The notes under the pieces: generated by a model
Told to the model about the DNA's origin: nothing
Seen by the model: only the letters and a program-made list of their open reading frames with translations
Database searches by the model: none
Shown here: positions 1 through 12,508 of the stretch, piece after piece
Numbering within the stretch: the first letter of the stretch is position 1
Layout: each line of letters begins with the position of its first letter
Position numbers and translations under genes: made by a program
Assembly: GCA_029783825.1 (NCBI GenBank)
Contig: JAREIK010000343.1
Span: 930,001-994,000 of the forward strand
Length of the DNA: 64,000 bases
Reading direction: 5' to 3'
Source: Sapria himalayana
Taxonomy: Eukaryota; Streptophyta; Magnoliopsida; Malpighiales; Rafflesiaceae

Positions 1-2265
1 GCTGAATAATATAGAATAAGCCAAAAACACTCATCAAAACCTAGTTACTTTTAGTGTTGAACAATAAATACTCAAGTAATAATGCTTATTCAAAATTATT
101 TACATGTCATCAAATAACATTGAAACCCATCTTATGCAGATTGAATTTAATTAAATTTCATCCACCATCAATATTGCATTGGAGTTTCAAATGATTAAAA
201 AAATTTTATCCTATAACATAAAAATCAGTAAATTGCTTGTCAATTAATATCACTGAATGAACTTGAAATACCATCATGAAAATTGAAATCATCACAATCA
301 AACAATTATCAAATATTTTTCTTACTTCCTTTTCTTAGAGTGCTTGAAATTTCAAAAATATAAGAGCATATTTTATGTGTATGTCTGTGTGTGTGTGCGC
401 GAAGAGAATTTTTAAAGAATTTCTCATGCACTCATAGGTAGCCAAAGATGAGCTTTTTCTTTTTTTGCCCAATAATTTTTACTTGCATGAAAGGCAACAT
501 AAAGAGCAATCACACACGGGCAAATAAGAGATCATCATTGTATTGGTAAGGCATGTAAAAGTCTTTCGTTTGCCTTTATTTTGTTTGATGAGGGAGAAGA
601 ACAAAAGTACATTTCTCTACAAGAAAGATACGTATAAGGAACTCCTCTAATCTCATCATCAAGATGCAACATTGACTTTTCCACATTTATTTGATTATCT
701 CTACTAGATCTACTCTTTAGTTGTAGGTATGCATGTGCGTGCGCACGCGCGAACACACACACACACAACAATATGTTTATAATGATCAATAATGTTGTTT
801 TTTTTTTTCTTTAGAGCATGGGCACAAGATTCAATTTCATTGCTAGTTGACAACATTGAGTAACACATTGTATTTGTGCATCACCCACCTAACATTGAGG
901 AAGATATTGTTTGATGTGCTATATATTAAACATTAATTTTTCACTAGAGTTAATTATTTAATTGCTCAAGTTATGTAAACCTATGATAAACAATATACCA
1001 GGTGTTGCATATTATGGTTTTTATACATTAAAATAAAATGTTCATTTTTATTATATATATATATATATATATATATTTCTTATATGTCAAAGATTGAGCT
1101 AAACAAGATGTCATATTTTGAGATAGTTTAAAAATTAACTAATCAAGGATAAAACATTTAATTTATGACATTAACTTTGTCAGGCAATATAATAAAGATT
1201 GATAGCATCAAAATCATAAAATATGATTATTTTTAATATTTAGGATCAATAATTCAAAAAACCAATAAAATTAATAAAAATGTTAACAATTGGACTAAAG
1301 TTAGTTTGATTAAATGGAGGGTGACTCATGAATCTTATGTCATAGAATAACATTTATTGGGTTAAAAGAAAAAAAAATTGTAAGATAAATACTATATAAA
1401 CTATATTTTATATTTTAGAATATTTGGTTTATACATAATATGATATATATATAATATAGTTATGATAAAGGTGAGTATGCTAAGATTGATTCTAGGAAAA
1501 CCTAAAAATATAAATAAAAATAAGAAAATCAAAAAATGTGTATTTATCATACTTATAAAGGATAAAACTAAGGAAAATGGATTTATGCGGGTTGGACACC
1601 TGAAGAAAAGAGTATATATAACTTAAACTAAATAAATTAGAATAGCGAATTAGTGGAGTTTGTAAAAGAATATATAAACCATTAAAGAAGTTTACATTGC
1701 ATTGTGATAATATTTATATGAAAATTAAAATCTATATGATCAACACAAATTATTTTAGGAATCTAATAATGTTATGATGTTTGGTTATGAAAGTGATATT
1801 TATATTACTCATATTTTCAAATAATATATAAAAAAAATCTCAAGTAAATTCTAACAATTAGGTCATAACTTATAAAATCATGAGTATCATTTATTTAATG
1901 ATATTTAAAATGGAGTTGACTATGATATATATAAAGCTGATACTTATTAATTTATATATTAATAGGCTTTAATTATTTTATGAAAAATAATAGTCTTGAT
2001 TATATATATATATATATAATTCCTCAATAAGTATTTCTTAATAATCTTCACCATGATGATATTTAAAATTATTTTTATCAAATAGAAATTCATTTAATTT
2101 TGTTTAATTACTTGAGATTAAGTTTAATGATTATTAGATATATTCGATGACCTTGATATCATTTATACATTTTAATTAAATCGCATAATATTCAACATCA
2201 ATTTAATAGCATTTATTAAATAATAGATCTACTTTGTTCCTCAATAAGTGTATATTATTTTTAAG
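1..2265. other. AT-rich intergenic DNA, no gene recognised
   Basis: No open reading frame here resembles a known protein. The stretch is strongly AT-rich and holds a (TA)n run at 1052-1076 plus short GT/CA runs near 385-400 and 735-770. A minus-strand frame of 84 codons at 535-789 begins inside the CA-repeat; I do not recognise its product and no splice context supports it. Confidence 0.6.
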
Positions 2266-2440
2266 TGGCATCATAGTTTAGATGGTAAATTGCTGAATGT
2301 GCAACCACGTGATTGTGAATTTGATCCTCAGTAGCTACCCCCTACTACTGGGTTGAAAGAAACATGACTTCCAATGGCCTCAAGTGGGTTACTTAAAGCC
2401 TAATGTGGTACGAGGCTTTCACCTGGTATAAAAAAGTATA
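2266..2440 (+). mobile_element. tRNA-derived SINE
   Basis: The 5' part has an A-box-like TAGTTTAGATGG and, about 40 bp further on, a B-box-like TTTGATCCTC. This is the split RNA polymerase III promoter layout of tRNA-derived plant SINEs. A non-tRNA body follows and ends in a short A-rich tail near 2435. The GC content is well above its surroundings. I could not delimit target-site duplications, and I saw no second copy in the window. The call rests on box spacing and on resemblance to plant SINE heads. Confidence 0.6.
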
Positions 2441-2859
2441 TGTTGTAATTAAAACAATAATATTAATAATTAAATATTTTGAAAAGGAAGACAAGATTAT
2501 GATGTAATATATAGATATTACTAATATTTTGGTCATTTTATTTGAATGTATGTTTCTATAGCATTTTTTAAAGCAAGACAATCTTTTTCTAAACAATAAT
2601 AAGTAACCATATTTTATTACTCATATTGTGAGTTTTTCATGCCACTATTCCTTAGACAAAGTCAGATTGGAAACATAAATGGGGGAATAGCTACTCATTA
2701 AATAAATGTTTACACGAATCAAATGAGTTCTTACAATGGCATATAAATTAAATTGCAACTAAACACTTTTAATTTTATTTATATTCACTCTTGTCAAAAT
2801 TATGTAATATAAAAATTATTTGGAAAATTATGTTTTGGTGCGTCCGTATAGTATATACA

Positions 2860-2895
<36 letters not shown>

Positions 2896-2973
2896 TTTTT
2901 TTTTTTTAAATGTATATATTGTTTTTATTTTAAAATAAGTTTTTAAATACAAAATACATATTGATATATGTAT

Positions 2974-3023
<50 letters not shown>
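2860..3023. repeat. TA / TG / T microsatellite cluster
   Basis: A (TA)n run passes into (TG)n and then a T homopolymer (about 2860-2908). After about 70 bp a second uninterrupted (TA)n of roughly 45 bp follows (2979-3023). Frames read through it are artefacts of the repeat. Confidence 0.95.
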
Positions 3024-3028
<5 letters not shown>

Positions 3029-3899
3029 ATGTGACATACAAGTATGACATAAGATAAGAAGGGTATTTTGTGTTTACATATTTAAATGCACAAAAAAATA
3101 AATATTTATTATTTTGGCATATTTTTTTTTCTAAATTTGAAAAGTAGATTAATTTCTTTAGGGAAATATGTATGAACGAGCCTTCAAACAATAATATTTT
3201 AGAAAAATCTCCCTAGCTATTCAAAATTTTAAAAAGTCACAAAAATTAAGAATATTTATATTTTAATATCTTCAAAAAATATAAACCTAAAAATATCCTT
3301 ACTCACATTAAAAAAAAAAAAAAACCCATTTTCAAAAATACTAGAAAACACAAAACATCTACCATTAATACCCATAAAAAGTAAATATGTGTACATGTTT
3401 ATACATATACACATATATATTATATATATGCATATACATTAATATGTTAAATATATACACAATACTATATGTATGTCTACGCATTCACACATAGATACAT
3501 ATAATGTATATATCTCTCTATATGTTTTTGAAAACATACATTCTATTGATGTTTTTTAAAAATGTAAATGTTTTTCAAAAAAACATATATTATATAATAT
3601 TTATACGTAATATAAGTTTTTAAAAATATTGTTTTCGAAAACACATTTTATTTTTTATTTTTTTTTATGTGGGTAAAACTAAAAGCATCTTTGGTTTATA
3701 ATTTTGAGGGTATAAAAAAATAAATATTTTTAATTCTATTATTATTTTTTTAATTTGAATAATAGGAAGGATTTTTATTAGATATTTTTATTTGAGATAG
3801 TCGCTTAACATAATATTACTTTTTTTTTTTTTTTTTAATTTTCAGATCATAATCAGATAGGGTATCCATAAGAGATAATGTACCCATTTTGCAATTATG

Positions 3900-4560
3900 T
3901 TACTTGTTTCGAAACATCACAAAGTCAATGAAGGAGGAACATGGAGGTCCCATGCTTGTTTGTTAAGAATCAACTGTACTTTGGAGGCTGGGGCGCAAGT
4001 TGGGACCGACAAAGGGTTATCGAGAGCGACATACAAAAGAGAAGCATGAACTTTACGGACGCACGCAAAGATTGAACCATATGATGTGCGGAACAAAGGA
4101 GACGACCGGACATGTACTTTTCCACTAGGGTTCTCTTTCAAATACGCCCAACTCCATTTTTAAAGCTTCAGATGCAAGGTATCTCGGCAATGGCAGGTAC
4201 TTTGCTCCTGATTGGACACCGCACGCCTTCGTCGTAAAAAAAAAAAAAAAAACAAAAACAAAATATAGCATGCCTTGCCCTATTGCTTATTAAACTTTAC
4301 TCTCTCTGCCCATGTTCTGAGCTGAGCATCTGTGCCGTGGAAACTAAAGATTTTAATGAGTAAACTGAATACGCACTTGGAGGAACCTGCACCTCCACTT
4401 GTAGTTTGTACTCACAATTTTGGTAGCACTGAAAAATCCTCTTTCATTACGGTAACAAGGAGAATACATAAATGGATACCTTGACTGGGTCAACGACCAC
4501 TAACTTACCAAACCAACCCACCGAACAATCATGAGCCCAACTGACCTCTACTCCACTAGT
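3900..4560. other. GC-richer, apparently low-copy stretch of unknown function
   Basis: Composition changes from AT-rich to near-balanced, with several CpGs. On the minus strand a CCAAT-like motif (near 4212) precedes an ATG-led frame of 74 codons (3917-4141). I cannot match that frame to any family. The segment could be the leader or promoter of a lost gene, or part of an unrecognised element. I assign no function. Confidence 0.25.
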
Positions 4561-6540
4561 GATAACAATAGACTCAAGAACCTACTCAGACATCACATGG
4601 CCATTTCATAACATAATTAATTAATGGAATTAATTTAATTAAACCTACACAACCCATGGTGTGTGCGATTATATAAATACTAATATATTATTTTTCATAT
4701 GAACATCAAAGTTAAATATATTTGAGCAAAAATAATATTATCATGACTAAACAAATAGGAATTTCTTGTGTTATATCTATATATTAGAGTTCATGTCGTA
4801 ATGTGATGATAATTGTTCTTGTTTGAGGGTAATAGATTTCGAGCTTAATATTCATCAAATACAATCTCTTTAACTTGAAAAAAATAAAATAATTGATATA
4901 TTAACTTTATCTAGACCTTTTGTTAAAGCAAGAGCATTATGTATTGGGTATGATTTTCATCTCCAAACATACTCAACCTATAATGGCCTGGAACATGGTT
5001 TCTTAAATTTGAAATTATCAATCATAACATTACTCCAAACTTACTAAATCTTTGTCTTAAAGGTTGGGGAATTGATATTTGAGTCTCTTGTTTTAATTTT
5101 GTTACAATGTCAAAACTTATAATCTGTAGTATGGTTTCAAAAATTAGTTGGAAGATTGATTTCATTCAACAGAGATCAACAAATATTTGAGTCGTACAAA
5201 TAATAAAAATAGATGTAAGCCTATATATCGATCTCATATGGATTATGTGAGTAGTTTGATCAATTAACAATGAATTAATTAATCCTTGAGTTGAGTGGAT
5301 AGATATTAATTTTGAAAATATATTTAGATTATATGATTGATATAGTTTATTATGTGTGATAAATTTTTTTTTTTATAATTAGAATAATATAATGCTTGTT
5401 TGTCAAAGGAAGGATGGATTAATGTAAAAATATCTATTTGTCCTTTTAGCATATATGATAGTCATTACTCTTGAATTATTACATTATTAAGGATGATTTT
5501 CTCTTAGTTGTCTTTGATATATATTCATTAAAATCATACTTATTCTATTCACTAGTTATTTATATATATATTATCTTTAGGTGGTATGTGAATTGTCATT
5601 GATAATTTTTTTGAATTTGCAATTATATTCTCTAATCTTCAAAGTCATGAAAGATCAAAAATAATGTGTTAATAATTCTGTTTATATTTTTGGCTTTGTA
5701 AGTATTATACTCATGTCAATTAACATTTATATTTCTATGAATTTTATTTATGAAAATCATACAAGAAAAAATAATTTGTAAGGTTATCATCACGTTATGA
5801 AACACCTTAATTTGTGTATGTCTAATGACTTATTTGTCATTATATGTCATAGCTGACATATGAATCATGCACTATAGTGATATTTTTAGGTTAGATATTT
5901 TGCGTAGCTTACATTTTATTTGAAAGGCAATTCTTTTAAAATATATACAATGAAATAATTTTAATTTTATTTGTGTTATTGGATTTATGAGCATTATATT
6001 CATTAATTAAACCTACATAAATTTAGGATTTTCATATATATATTTATCTTATAGAATAAGATTAGGAGGGTTGTTATTTTTTTGGATTGAATATCATGAG
6101 TATGTTTCGTGATTTACACGTTATCATCTATAATAGTCAACACATAAATTTATATTATGATTTGATTATAAAATTATAATCATTATACATAGATATAATA
6201 AAAGAATCCTAAATCTTTATTTAGGTTGTTATTAGAGAAGAACTTGTGTGAGATATTTTGTGATTCATCTCGTTGAATTGATGGTTCCCAATAATAATAT
6301 ACTTGAATATCTAAGTTTAAAATTCTATTTTCAATTAATACTTGCTTGCATTTGTCTTGAATTGGATCCTAAGTAAGGGTTGAAATTTGTGTCGCTTAGG
6401 TTTTTGCATGATATCGGCTTCAAAATTTGAATCCCTCTCATTTTTTGGTGAAATCTCTATCTCCCACTTTAAAATTATTTGGGTTCGTTGAGTTATTGTA
6501 TGATTTTTTATGTTGGAAGTTATGACTTTAGGTTGTCACC
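4561..6540. other. AT-rich intergenic DNA, no gene recognised
   Basis: No frame of interest and no clear element ends. The right part lies downstream, in minus orientation, of the gypsy integrase remnant at 7600-8444, so some of it may be that element's 3' non-coding region or LTR. I could not identify LTR borders. Confidence 0.5.
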
Positions 6541-6559
6541 GTGACTTTATAATTGCTTT

Positions 6560-6835
6560 GAATTTTTTTTGGAATGCAAAAGTTACGACAACAAAAGAAT
6601 GTTATTAAAATATTTTTTTTTTGGAACTCAAAGTCACTTATGCAAGAATGTCATGATTAATGAATCTTTTCTATGGAACATAAACTCACGACGGCAAGAA
6701 TGTTGTGAATACTACATTTCTTTTTTAAAATACAAAGTTGCAACGATAAGAATACTATAACTGAAATTTTTTTTTTGGAACACAAAGTTATGTTGATAAA
6801 AATATTATGATTGAGAATGGTCCATTCTAGAATAA
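6560..6835. repeat. Degenerate minisatellite, about five units of about 50 bp
   Basis: Roughly 50-bp units repeat. Each contains a T-run, then TGGAAC(A/T)CAAAGT, then a segment ending in AAGAATGTTATGA or a variant. Units start near 6560, 6612, 6665, 6715 and 6765. They are diverged but in register. Related motifs occur on the opposite strand at 48690-49170. Confidence 0.55.
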
Positions 6836-7599
6836 AAAGTTATAGTTGAAAAAGTTTGGCACGACTAAAACTTATTTAGTATTATGTAATTTTAATTTTA
6901 TAATGAATATGTTGTGTAATTGAAAAACCTCACTATTTCTTGTATTAATATGATATTTGGTTATTGCGACGTGAAAGTAAAGTCACAACCAAAAATATAT
7001 TTTAGTATTAATTTACTGTAACTCAAAAATAATATCTTAACTACCAAGAAAATATTATACAATAAAATAAATGTGACAATTAGGTATTAGAATTATGACG
7101 TGCAAATATTATCATAATTTGATTGGTAGAGTTGTGGCTAAGAAAAATTATTTTGATTACTCAACAAGCTAGTGCTTATGTAATCAAATCTTGATATTAG
7201 AAATATCATGATTTTCTAATATTTTCATGTTCTTCGATTTATTTTTTTATCAAGTTTATTAATTTTATTCAAATCACTTCTGATTTTATTATTATTTATC
7301 AAATTTCATAAAAATTATAATAAATTGAAATCTTTTCATTTTACTCTCACTTTCAATAAAAATACATCATATTAATACTATGAAATAATCCAAAAAATTA
7401 GTATGTTGAGTGTCGAACACTCTTCTCATTCAATCTAGATTATGTTTTCATTGCTCATTCCTTTACATTGAATTGAGACCTCCACACATGCTCGTAGTTA
7501 TCTGTTGTTTCACCTTGGATCTAGCATCATTTTGGGCTCTAATTCTAGGTTTTATCTGTTGTAATCTTGGGCAGCTCAATGAGTGGTGTTTTTTGATTG

Positions 7600-8444
7600 T
7601 TGATTGACTTTTTGGGGTAAGATACATGGAAGATTGGGATGATCTATCAGTTTGAGGGTTGATCTAACTTATAAGCCACCTTTTTTTTTCATTGTGTATG
7701 ACTCATTATCTCGACATCAACTTCAAGTTTCTCCTCATGATAATGAATGTTTGATGGTAAGACCATAATCTAAAGTAAACTTTGTCTCCTTCGAAGTCAA
7801 GGTCAAATTTTTTGTAATCTGTAATGTCTTCATCCTTGTTCGTGCTTCTTTAAGGTTTTCTTGGACTAAATTGTGAATAAAGTACTTTTATTTGAGTTCT
7901 TCCTTCACTATTTGAAACAATGTAAACAACCTTGGAAGTAGTTGGTTAAATACTATTTCAAATGGTGAAGCCCTAGATGAGGTATGCTTAGAGGTGTTCT
8001 ACGCATGCTATGCTAGGGCTAGCCATTGGGACCAGCTAAGTAATCTGTCACTTGAGAAATATCTTAGTTACTATCCATTGCCTTGTTCACAACATTCGTT
8101 TGGCTACCACTTGAAATTGTATGGATCTTGGTTTGTATTGCAACATCTTTGAAGCTAGTTGTTTGCATAGACTACTTCAAATGGTGAAATCCTAGTTGAA
8201 GTATGCTCAAAGGTTTTGAACGCATGCTTCGCTATGGATATCCATTAGGACTAATTAAGTAGTATGTAACTCGAGAAATACAAATATCCTAGGTAATCTC
8301 CTAGTGTCTTGTTCATTATCTTAGAGTGCACATTCATTTGGGAGTGATAAGCTGAACTGAGGAGTTCTATGCTACTAAGCCTAAATAGTTCCTTCCAAAA
8401 TTAGTTGGTAAACACGAGGTCCATGTTACTCACAATAGTTTGAG
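7600..8444 (-). pseudogene. Ty3/gypsy integrase C-terminal part (degenerate)
   Basis: Read on the minus strand from 8444 downward, broken frames follow the C-terminal half of a plant gypsy integrase. First come VFTN and FWKELFRL-like blocks, then SSAYHSQ, then NKTLGDYL, then PFEVVYA-like blocks. A GDKVYFRLW segment (about 7740-7800) and a chromo-adjacent tail (about 7600-7730) follow. Stops and frameshifts are frequent, so it is not functional. Its upstream half lies at 12509-13745, separated by the hAT element 8445-12500. Excising that hAT and one target-site copy restores the integrase reading frame across the join. Confidence 0.75.
7909..8340. repeat. Tandem duplication of about 215 bp inside the gypsy integrase relic
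   Basis: Two adjacent diverged copies (about 7909-8125 and 8132-8340) share TTCAAATGGTGAA, GCATGCT and the intervening order of motifs. They encode the same integrase stretch (W...W...A...PFEVVY) twice, so the relic carries an internal direct duplication. Confidence 0.7.
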
Positions 8445-9851
8445 TAGATGTATCAAATAGGCTGTGTTGGTACGACACAATCCATTTTTGGGTGTCCCAG
8501 TTGGGCCATCATGCCATGTAGGGCATGATCAGCATGATTCTAGGTAGACTCATGCCTACCATGTTGGGTCATCTCAACCCTTGCCGGATCATATATGTTT
8601 TGTGGGTAGCACCACCACAGGTACCGTCCATCATCCATTGCCACCGCCACCACACATCGATGGCCAATTATCATAAAAATAAAAAAAATATAAAATAAAT
8701 AAAATAAAGAAAAAAAAAGCTAATTACATGTACAATATATATCAGACATAACATTAACAAAGCATAATTATAACTAAAAGATTAAAAATGTATAATTATA
8801 AACATAATCTATAACTTTTTCAAGAAATACTAATTTTATTTCCAACAAAGGTCTAAGTGACAGACATGAAATGCAAATAATAAAATAATAATTAGCAATT
8901 ATAAAAAAAAGTCATAAATTATAATCATAGTATCGAAATTAAATTATATCATATCAAAATGATAATCATAAAATAAATATATTATGCAACATCAACAAAC
9001 AAATATCATAATGATTATCAATCAATATTTGTATGCAAATTATAATAATCATGTAAGTGGCTAATGGTATTCATAGTTGTAATCTCAATATCATTTCAAA
9101 TTCATGAGTTATCATCTTGCTCTATAATTAATATCTAAAATCAAATATTTCTAGTCTTTTATATATTTAAGTATCTCAATGATATCTAGTTATAGTCTTT
9201 ATTTCTTATCTGAAATGATATTGACTGTAATAAAAAAAGTAGGCTTTGATGTTATGCTAGATACCAGAGAAACCAATAAATCTTGTATCATTTTAGATAT
9301 TATGAGATAAATAAATTTATATGATTTTTATCATAGTAAAATATTAAGATTTTTATTATTATTATGTTATATAATTGAGTATTAATTAGTATTTAAGTAC
9401 TGAGATAACTTGCTTCTATTTAATTGATTACTTTATTGTTACTTACTCGCTAATTGAATGAAGAAGGATCATCTTTGAATATGATATCCATGTTTATACT
9501 AGGAGCCTGACTATAACTACTACCATACCTAGTATCATAGTGTGTAAATAAGCTGATAAATTTTTCGTAAATGAATCATTCAACTTGGTGGCTCCAGTTA
9601 ATACACCTGATTATATTTGTTAAAATATTCTTTATCACTTTTATTTTAACCATATGATTCATACAAGCAACCAGATAATAAATAGATAAAATAGTAGACT
9701 AATAATTTAAATACTTGGTTTCTGTCTCAGTAGTCATAAAACTAAATGTTGGATGACTTCTAAATATACTAAATATGCTACTAATTTTGCATATGTACCT
9801 AGTATAATGTAGGTTGTGGGCGTACATAGATGAATAATTGTTTTTCGTGTC

Positions 9852-10432
9852 TAGAAGTGTAAAATAGGTTGTGCTGTGCCATCAGGATTCATTTTTTCAA
9901 GACATGTAAAATTCTCATGTTATGCCAGACACGACATGGTGGCTCGGTCTACTTGATTAGCACGATATAGTGGTTTGGTTGTGCTACAAGGCTATGTTGG
10001 ATTGATGTGATTTTTTCATGTGTTGTGAAAGTATTTCGTTGTGAAAGAATTTTGTTGGCCACATGCTTGATTTTTTAAAAATATTAGATTGCTCTATGAT
10101 GGGGTGGCCTAATTTTTTACCCTGCCTAGTCTTGAGCATGAGGTCGTGGTAAAATTGTTAAATAAATTTAGATTGTGCCCGTCGTGCTTGATGGAATCCC
10201 GTCGAGCGGTCATCTAGGCTAGTTTACCATGTCATCTGGCCAAACACACAAGTTATTCCTAGCCCTACATGTGGCATGGCTCATGCCTGCCCAGCATGAC
10301 ATAAACCGTGCCATGGGGAGGCCCGACCCAGCATGAGGCATAGTTCTAAACCATTCCAAGTTGTGCTAGGCAATGCTGAAATAGGCTGGGCTGCTGTGAT
10401 GTTTGTGCTGCTTGGCTCATTTGACACTTCTA
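9852..10432. mobile_element. Nested non-autonomous hAT (GC-rich MITE), 581 bp
   Basis: It starts TAGAAGTGT and ends TTGACACTTCTA, variants of the TAGAGGTGTCAA terminus. Flanking 8-mers TTCGTGTC (9844-9851) and GTTGTGTC (10433-10440) agree at 6 of 8 positions. The interior is GC-rich with no coding potential. The sister element has an uninterrupted sequence at the equivalent point (near 18120-18130, TTTGTCGTGTC), which is a paralogous empty site. Confidence 0.85.
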
Positions 10433-10779
10433 GTTGTGTCAAAATTTTTTCATGAATTTCTTAATAGAAATTTTTTTATCTTAGTCATAATCATTAATAA
10501 TAAATTCATCATTCTTACTATTGACATAGGTAGATATCTCGTGTTCATATCTAACATATGATAATATTGCATAATTATTTATAATTTTTTATTTAGACCT
10601 ACAAACAAACAAATACTACTAAACTCAAGTTGTCTGATAGACATCTTAAGATATTTTAGTAATTTTTTATTTATACTAAACTCTAGTATAAATAATAAAT
10701 TTTATTTATACTTGTGCTATCAAGTTATTAATATGACATATACACTTAACATAAAAAATTTTAGGAAATTCTAAAATTT

Positions 10780-11240
10780 TTTAATTAAATTTTTATGTAG
10801 AATCTATATAGTGGGTGGTGAGATATACAAATGATACATTATCGTGATAAGTTTAGATTTTGGATGTTATGGATATAATTCTATTATATTTTCTAAATTT
10901 ATTAATTATTAATTATTTTTCTAATTTATAATATTTAATTATGTTATTTATTTATGTGGACTTAATAATTTTATGATAAGTAAACAGGAAGTAGGTCTGT
11001 ATGATATTGACTATCTTAAAATTCTCTGAAAATTTAATTGAAATATTTATGATTATAATCAGTTTTGCCTAAATTATTATAGTATATGAACGGGAACAAA
11101 GAAGTTGAATTAGATCCAGCTTCAAACATCTCCCCACTCATCCTCAATTGAGTTTGTCTTGTATATAATATATCATATCTTTTAGTGTATTGGTTGATAT
11201 GTTTTTTTAGGTGGCTTGTGTCACCCATTCTTCTACATGT
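10780..11240 (-). pseudogene. hAT transposase N-terminal remnant (BED finger onward)
   Basis: The minus-strand frame starting at 11228 reads GDTSHLKKHINQYTKR, which fits the second half of a BED zinc finger (SHLKKH) of RICESLEEPER-like hAT transposases. A shifted frame below it (near 10990-10800) continues with an IIKYYKLEK...INKFRKY block and a VSFVYLTTHYI block. These match the family segment where the DNA-binding region passes into the RNase-H-like core (usual form xxTTDMWTSxxxxxYMCLTAHYI). Several stops and shifts are present. It belongs to the element 8445-12500. Confidence 0.6.
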
Positions 11241-12508
11241 ATATATTTTTTGATAATATATACAATATATTAATTCTTTATCGATATAATTAGAATTTTT
11301 ATTTTTTATAACCTTAAAGTGACTCCAAATAATTGAAGTTATTCAAAATTTTATTTTTTATGCATTTGAATTTGAGTTGAGGTAATGAGAGTAAACATAA
11401 TTTTGGTCATGAATTTTTTCGTATGGTTATTATTATTATTTATATGTAAATCAATATTAATTTTATTATCCTTATATTTACTATTAGTCATTGGTTAATT
11501 TTTTATTAATGTTTAAAATAATTAATTAATATTTATAAACAATCAAAAAAAATATTTGGATTCTTGTATCATTATTATTAGGTGTTAGCATAATCATAAC
11601 TAGAGGTGTTATTCTGTTCTGTTTTGGTTTCTAACTTCTAAATGACAAATTCATAGTCACAGTCATACAGAGAGAAAATTAGAGAACAAAAATTTGAAAA
11701 TACCATTATTATATTTTGAGATTTGAGAATGAAAGAGAGGAATAATAAATGAGAATACAAAGGAGAGAAGAAGAGAGAGATTTAAACCTGAGAATAAAAA
11801 ATTCTAAATATATAATTTACATTTATAGATTTTTTTCTTTAAAATAATATATATTTTTTAATTTACATTTTTTAATATATAAAAGGATAGAAACTCGACA
11901 ACCATTAAATGTGTTCTTAGTCATTGGAATAAATTCCAACTAGAAGGATGCTAAGATAAATTTTTTTTAAACATAACGTTGATGCATGTGCTCGATATTG
12001 ACACTAACTGTTATCTCTATTTGGTGCATGTATATGTTTGCCTGACGTTGTGACGTGATGTACTCTTAGTCATTGGGACTTCTGTCCCAACGGGTCCATC
12101 TACCATGTCATCATGGTAGATTGAGTTTAATTAAAATTTATAAATACCCGCCATGTGAATGTGGTGGGTACAATTCTTAAAAAAACACTTGTTTTTTTAA
12201 ATGAGTTTGGGCGTGGTCCCGAGTTATGGTGACCCGTGATCTGTGACCCATTTCCAGGATGTCGTCTTGGGTCACTGTCATCGTGCAGGTGGATTGTACC
12301 AACATGCCGGGCACAGTGGTCGTGCCTGGCCCGACACGAGGCAAGGTAGCATTTGGCTCAGCACGGTATGAGCCGTGCCTCGGGCCATCACGATTTAAAT
12401 TCATGCACAGTTTTAGACCGTGTCATGTCGGGCTAACCATGACTCAGTCGAGCCGTGTCACATGCTGTGCTCGGGTAGTCCGGGTCACTTGACACCTCAA
12501 AGTTTGAG

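Larger units (their letters stand above)
8445..12500 (-). mobile_element. hAT DNA transposon, about 4.06 kb, GC-rich ends, inserted in gypsy integrase
   Basis: The left end is TAGATGTATCAA (8445-8456) and the right end is TTGACACCTCAA (12489-12500). They are imperfect inverted repeats (9 of 12), close to the TAGAGGTGTCAA ends of the smaller elements in this window. An exact 8-bp target duplication AGTTTGAG lies at 8437-8444 and 12501-12508, as expected for hAT. Both subterminal regions (8457-8660 and about 12220-12488) are GC-rich and full of GGGCC/GGCACG-type words. The interior is AT-rich and carries a decayed minus-strand transposase. A hAT MITE (9852-10432) is nested inside. A diverged sister copy lies at about 16900-21071. 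Confidence 0.85.

Noticed and set aside
535..789. 84-codon minus-strand ORF with a hydrophobic start
   Set aside because: The start lies in a CA/GT repeat, the signal-peptide-like part is repeat-derived, and no family match or splice context was seen.
2943..3191. 82-codon minus-strand ORF
   Set aside because: Roughly a quarter of it is a (TA)n run read as Tyr-Ile, and the rest has no recognisable domain.
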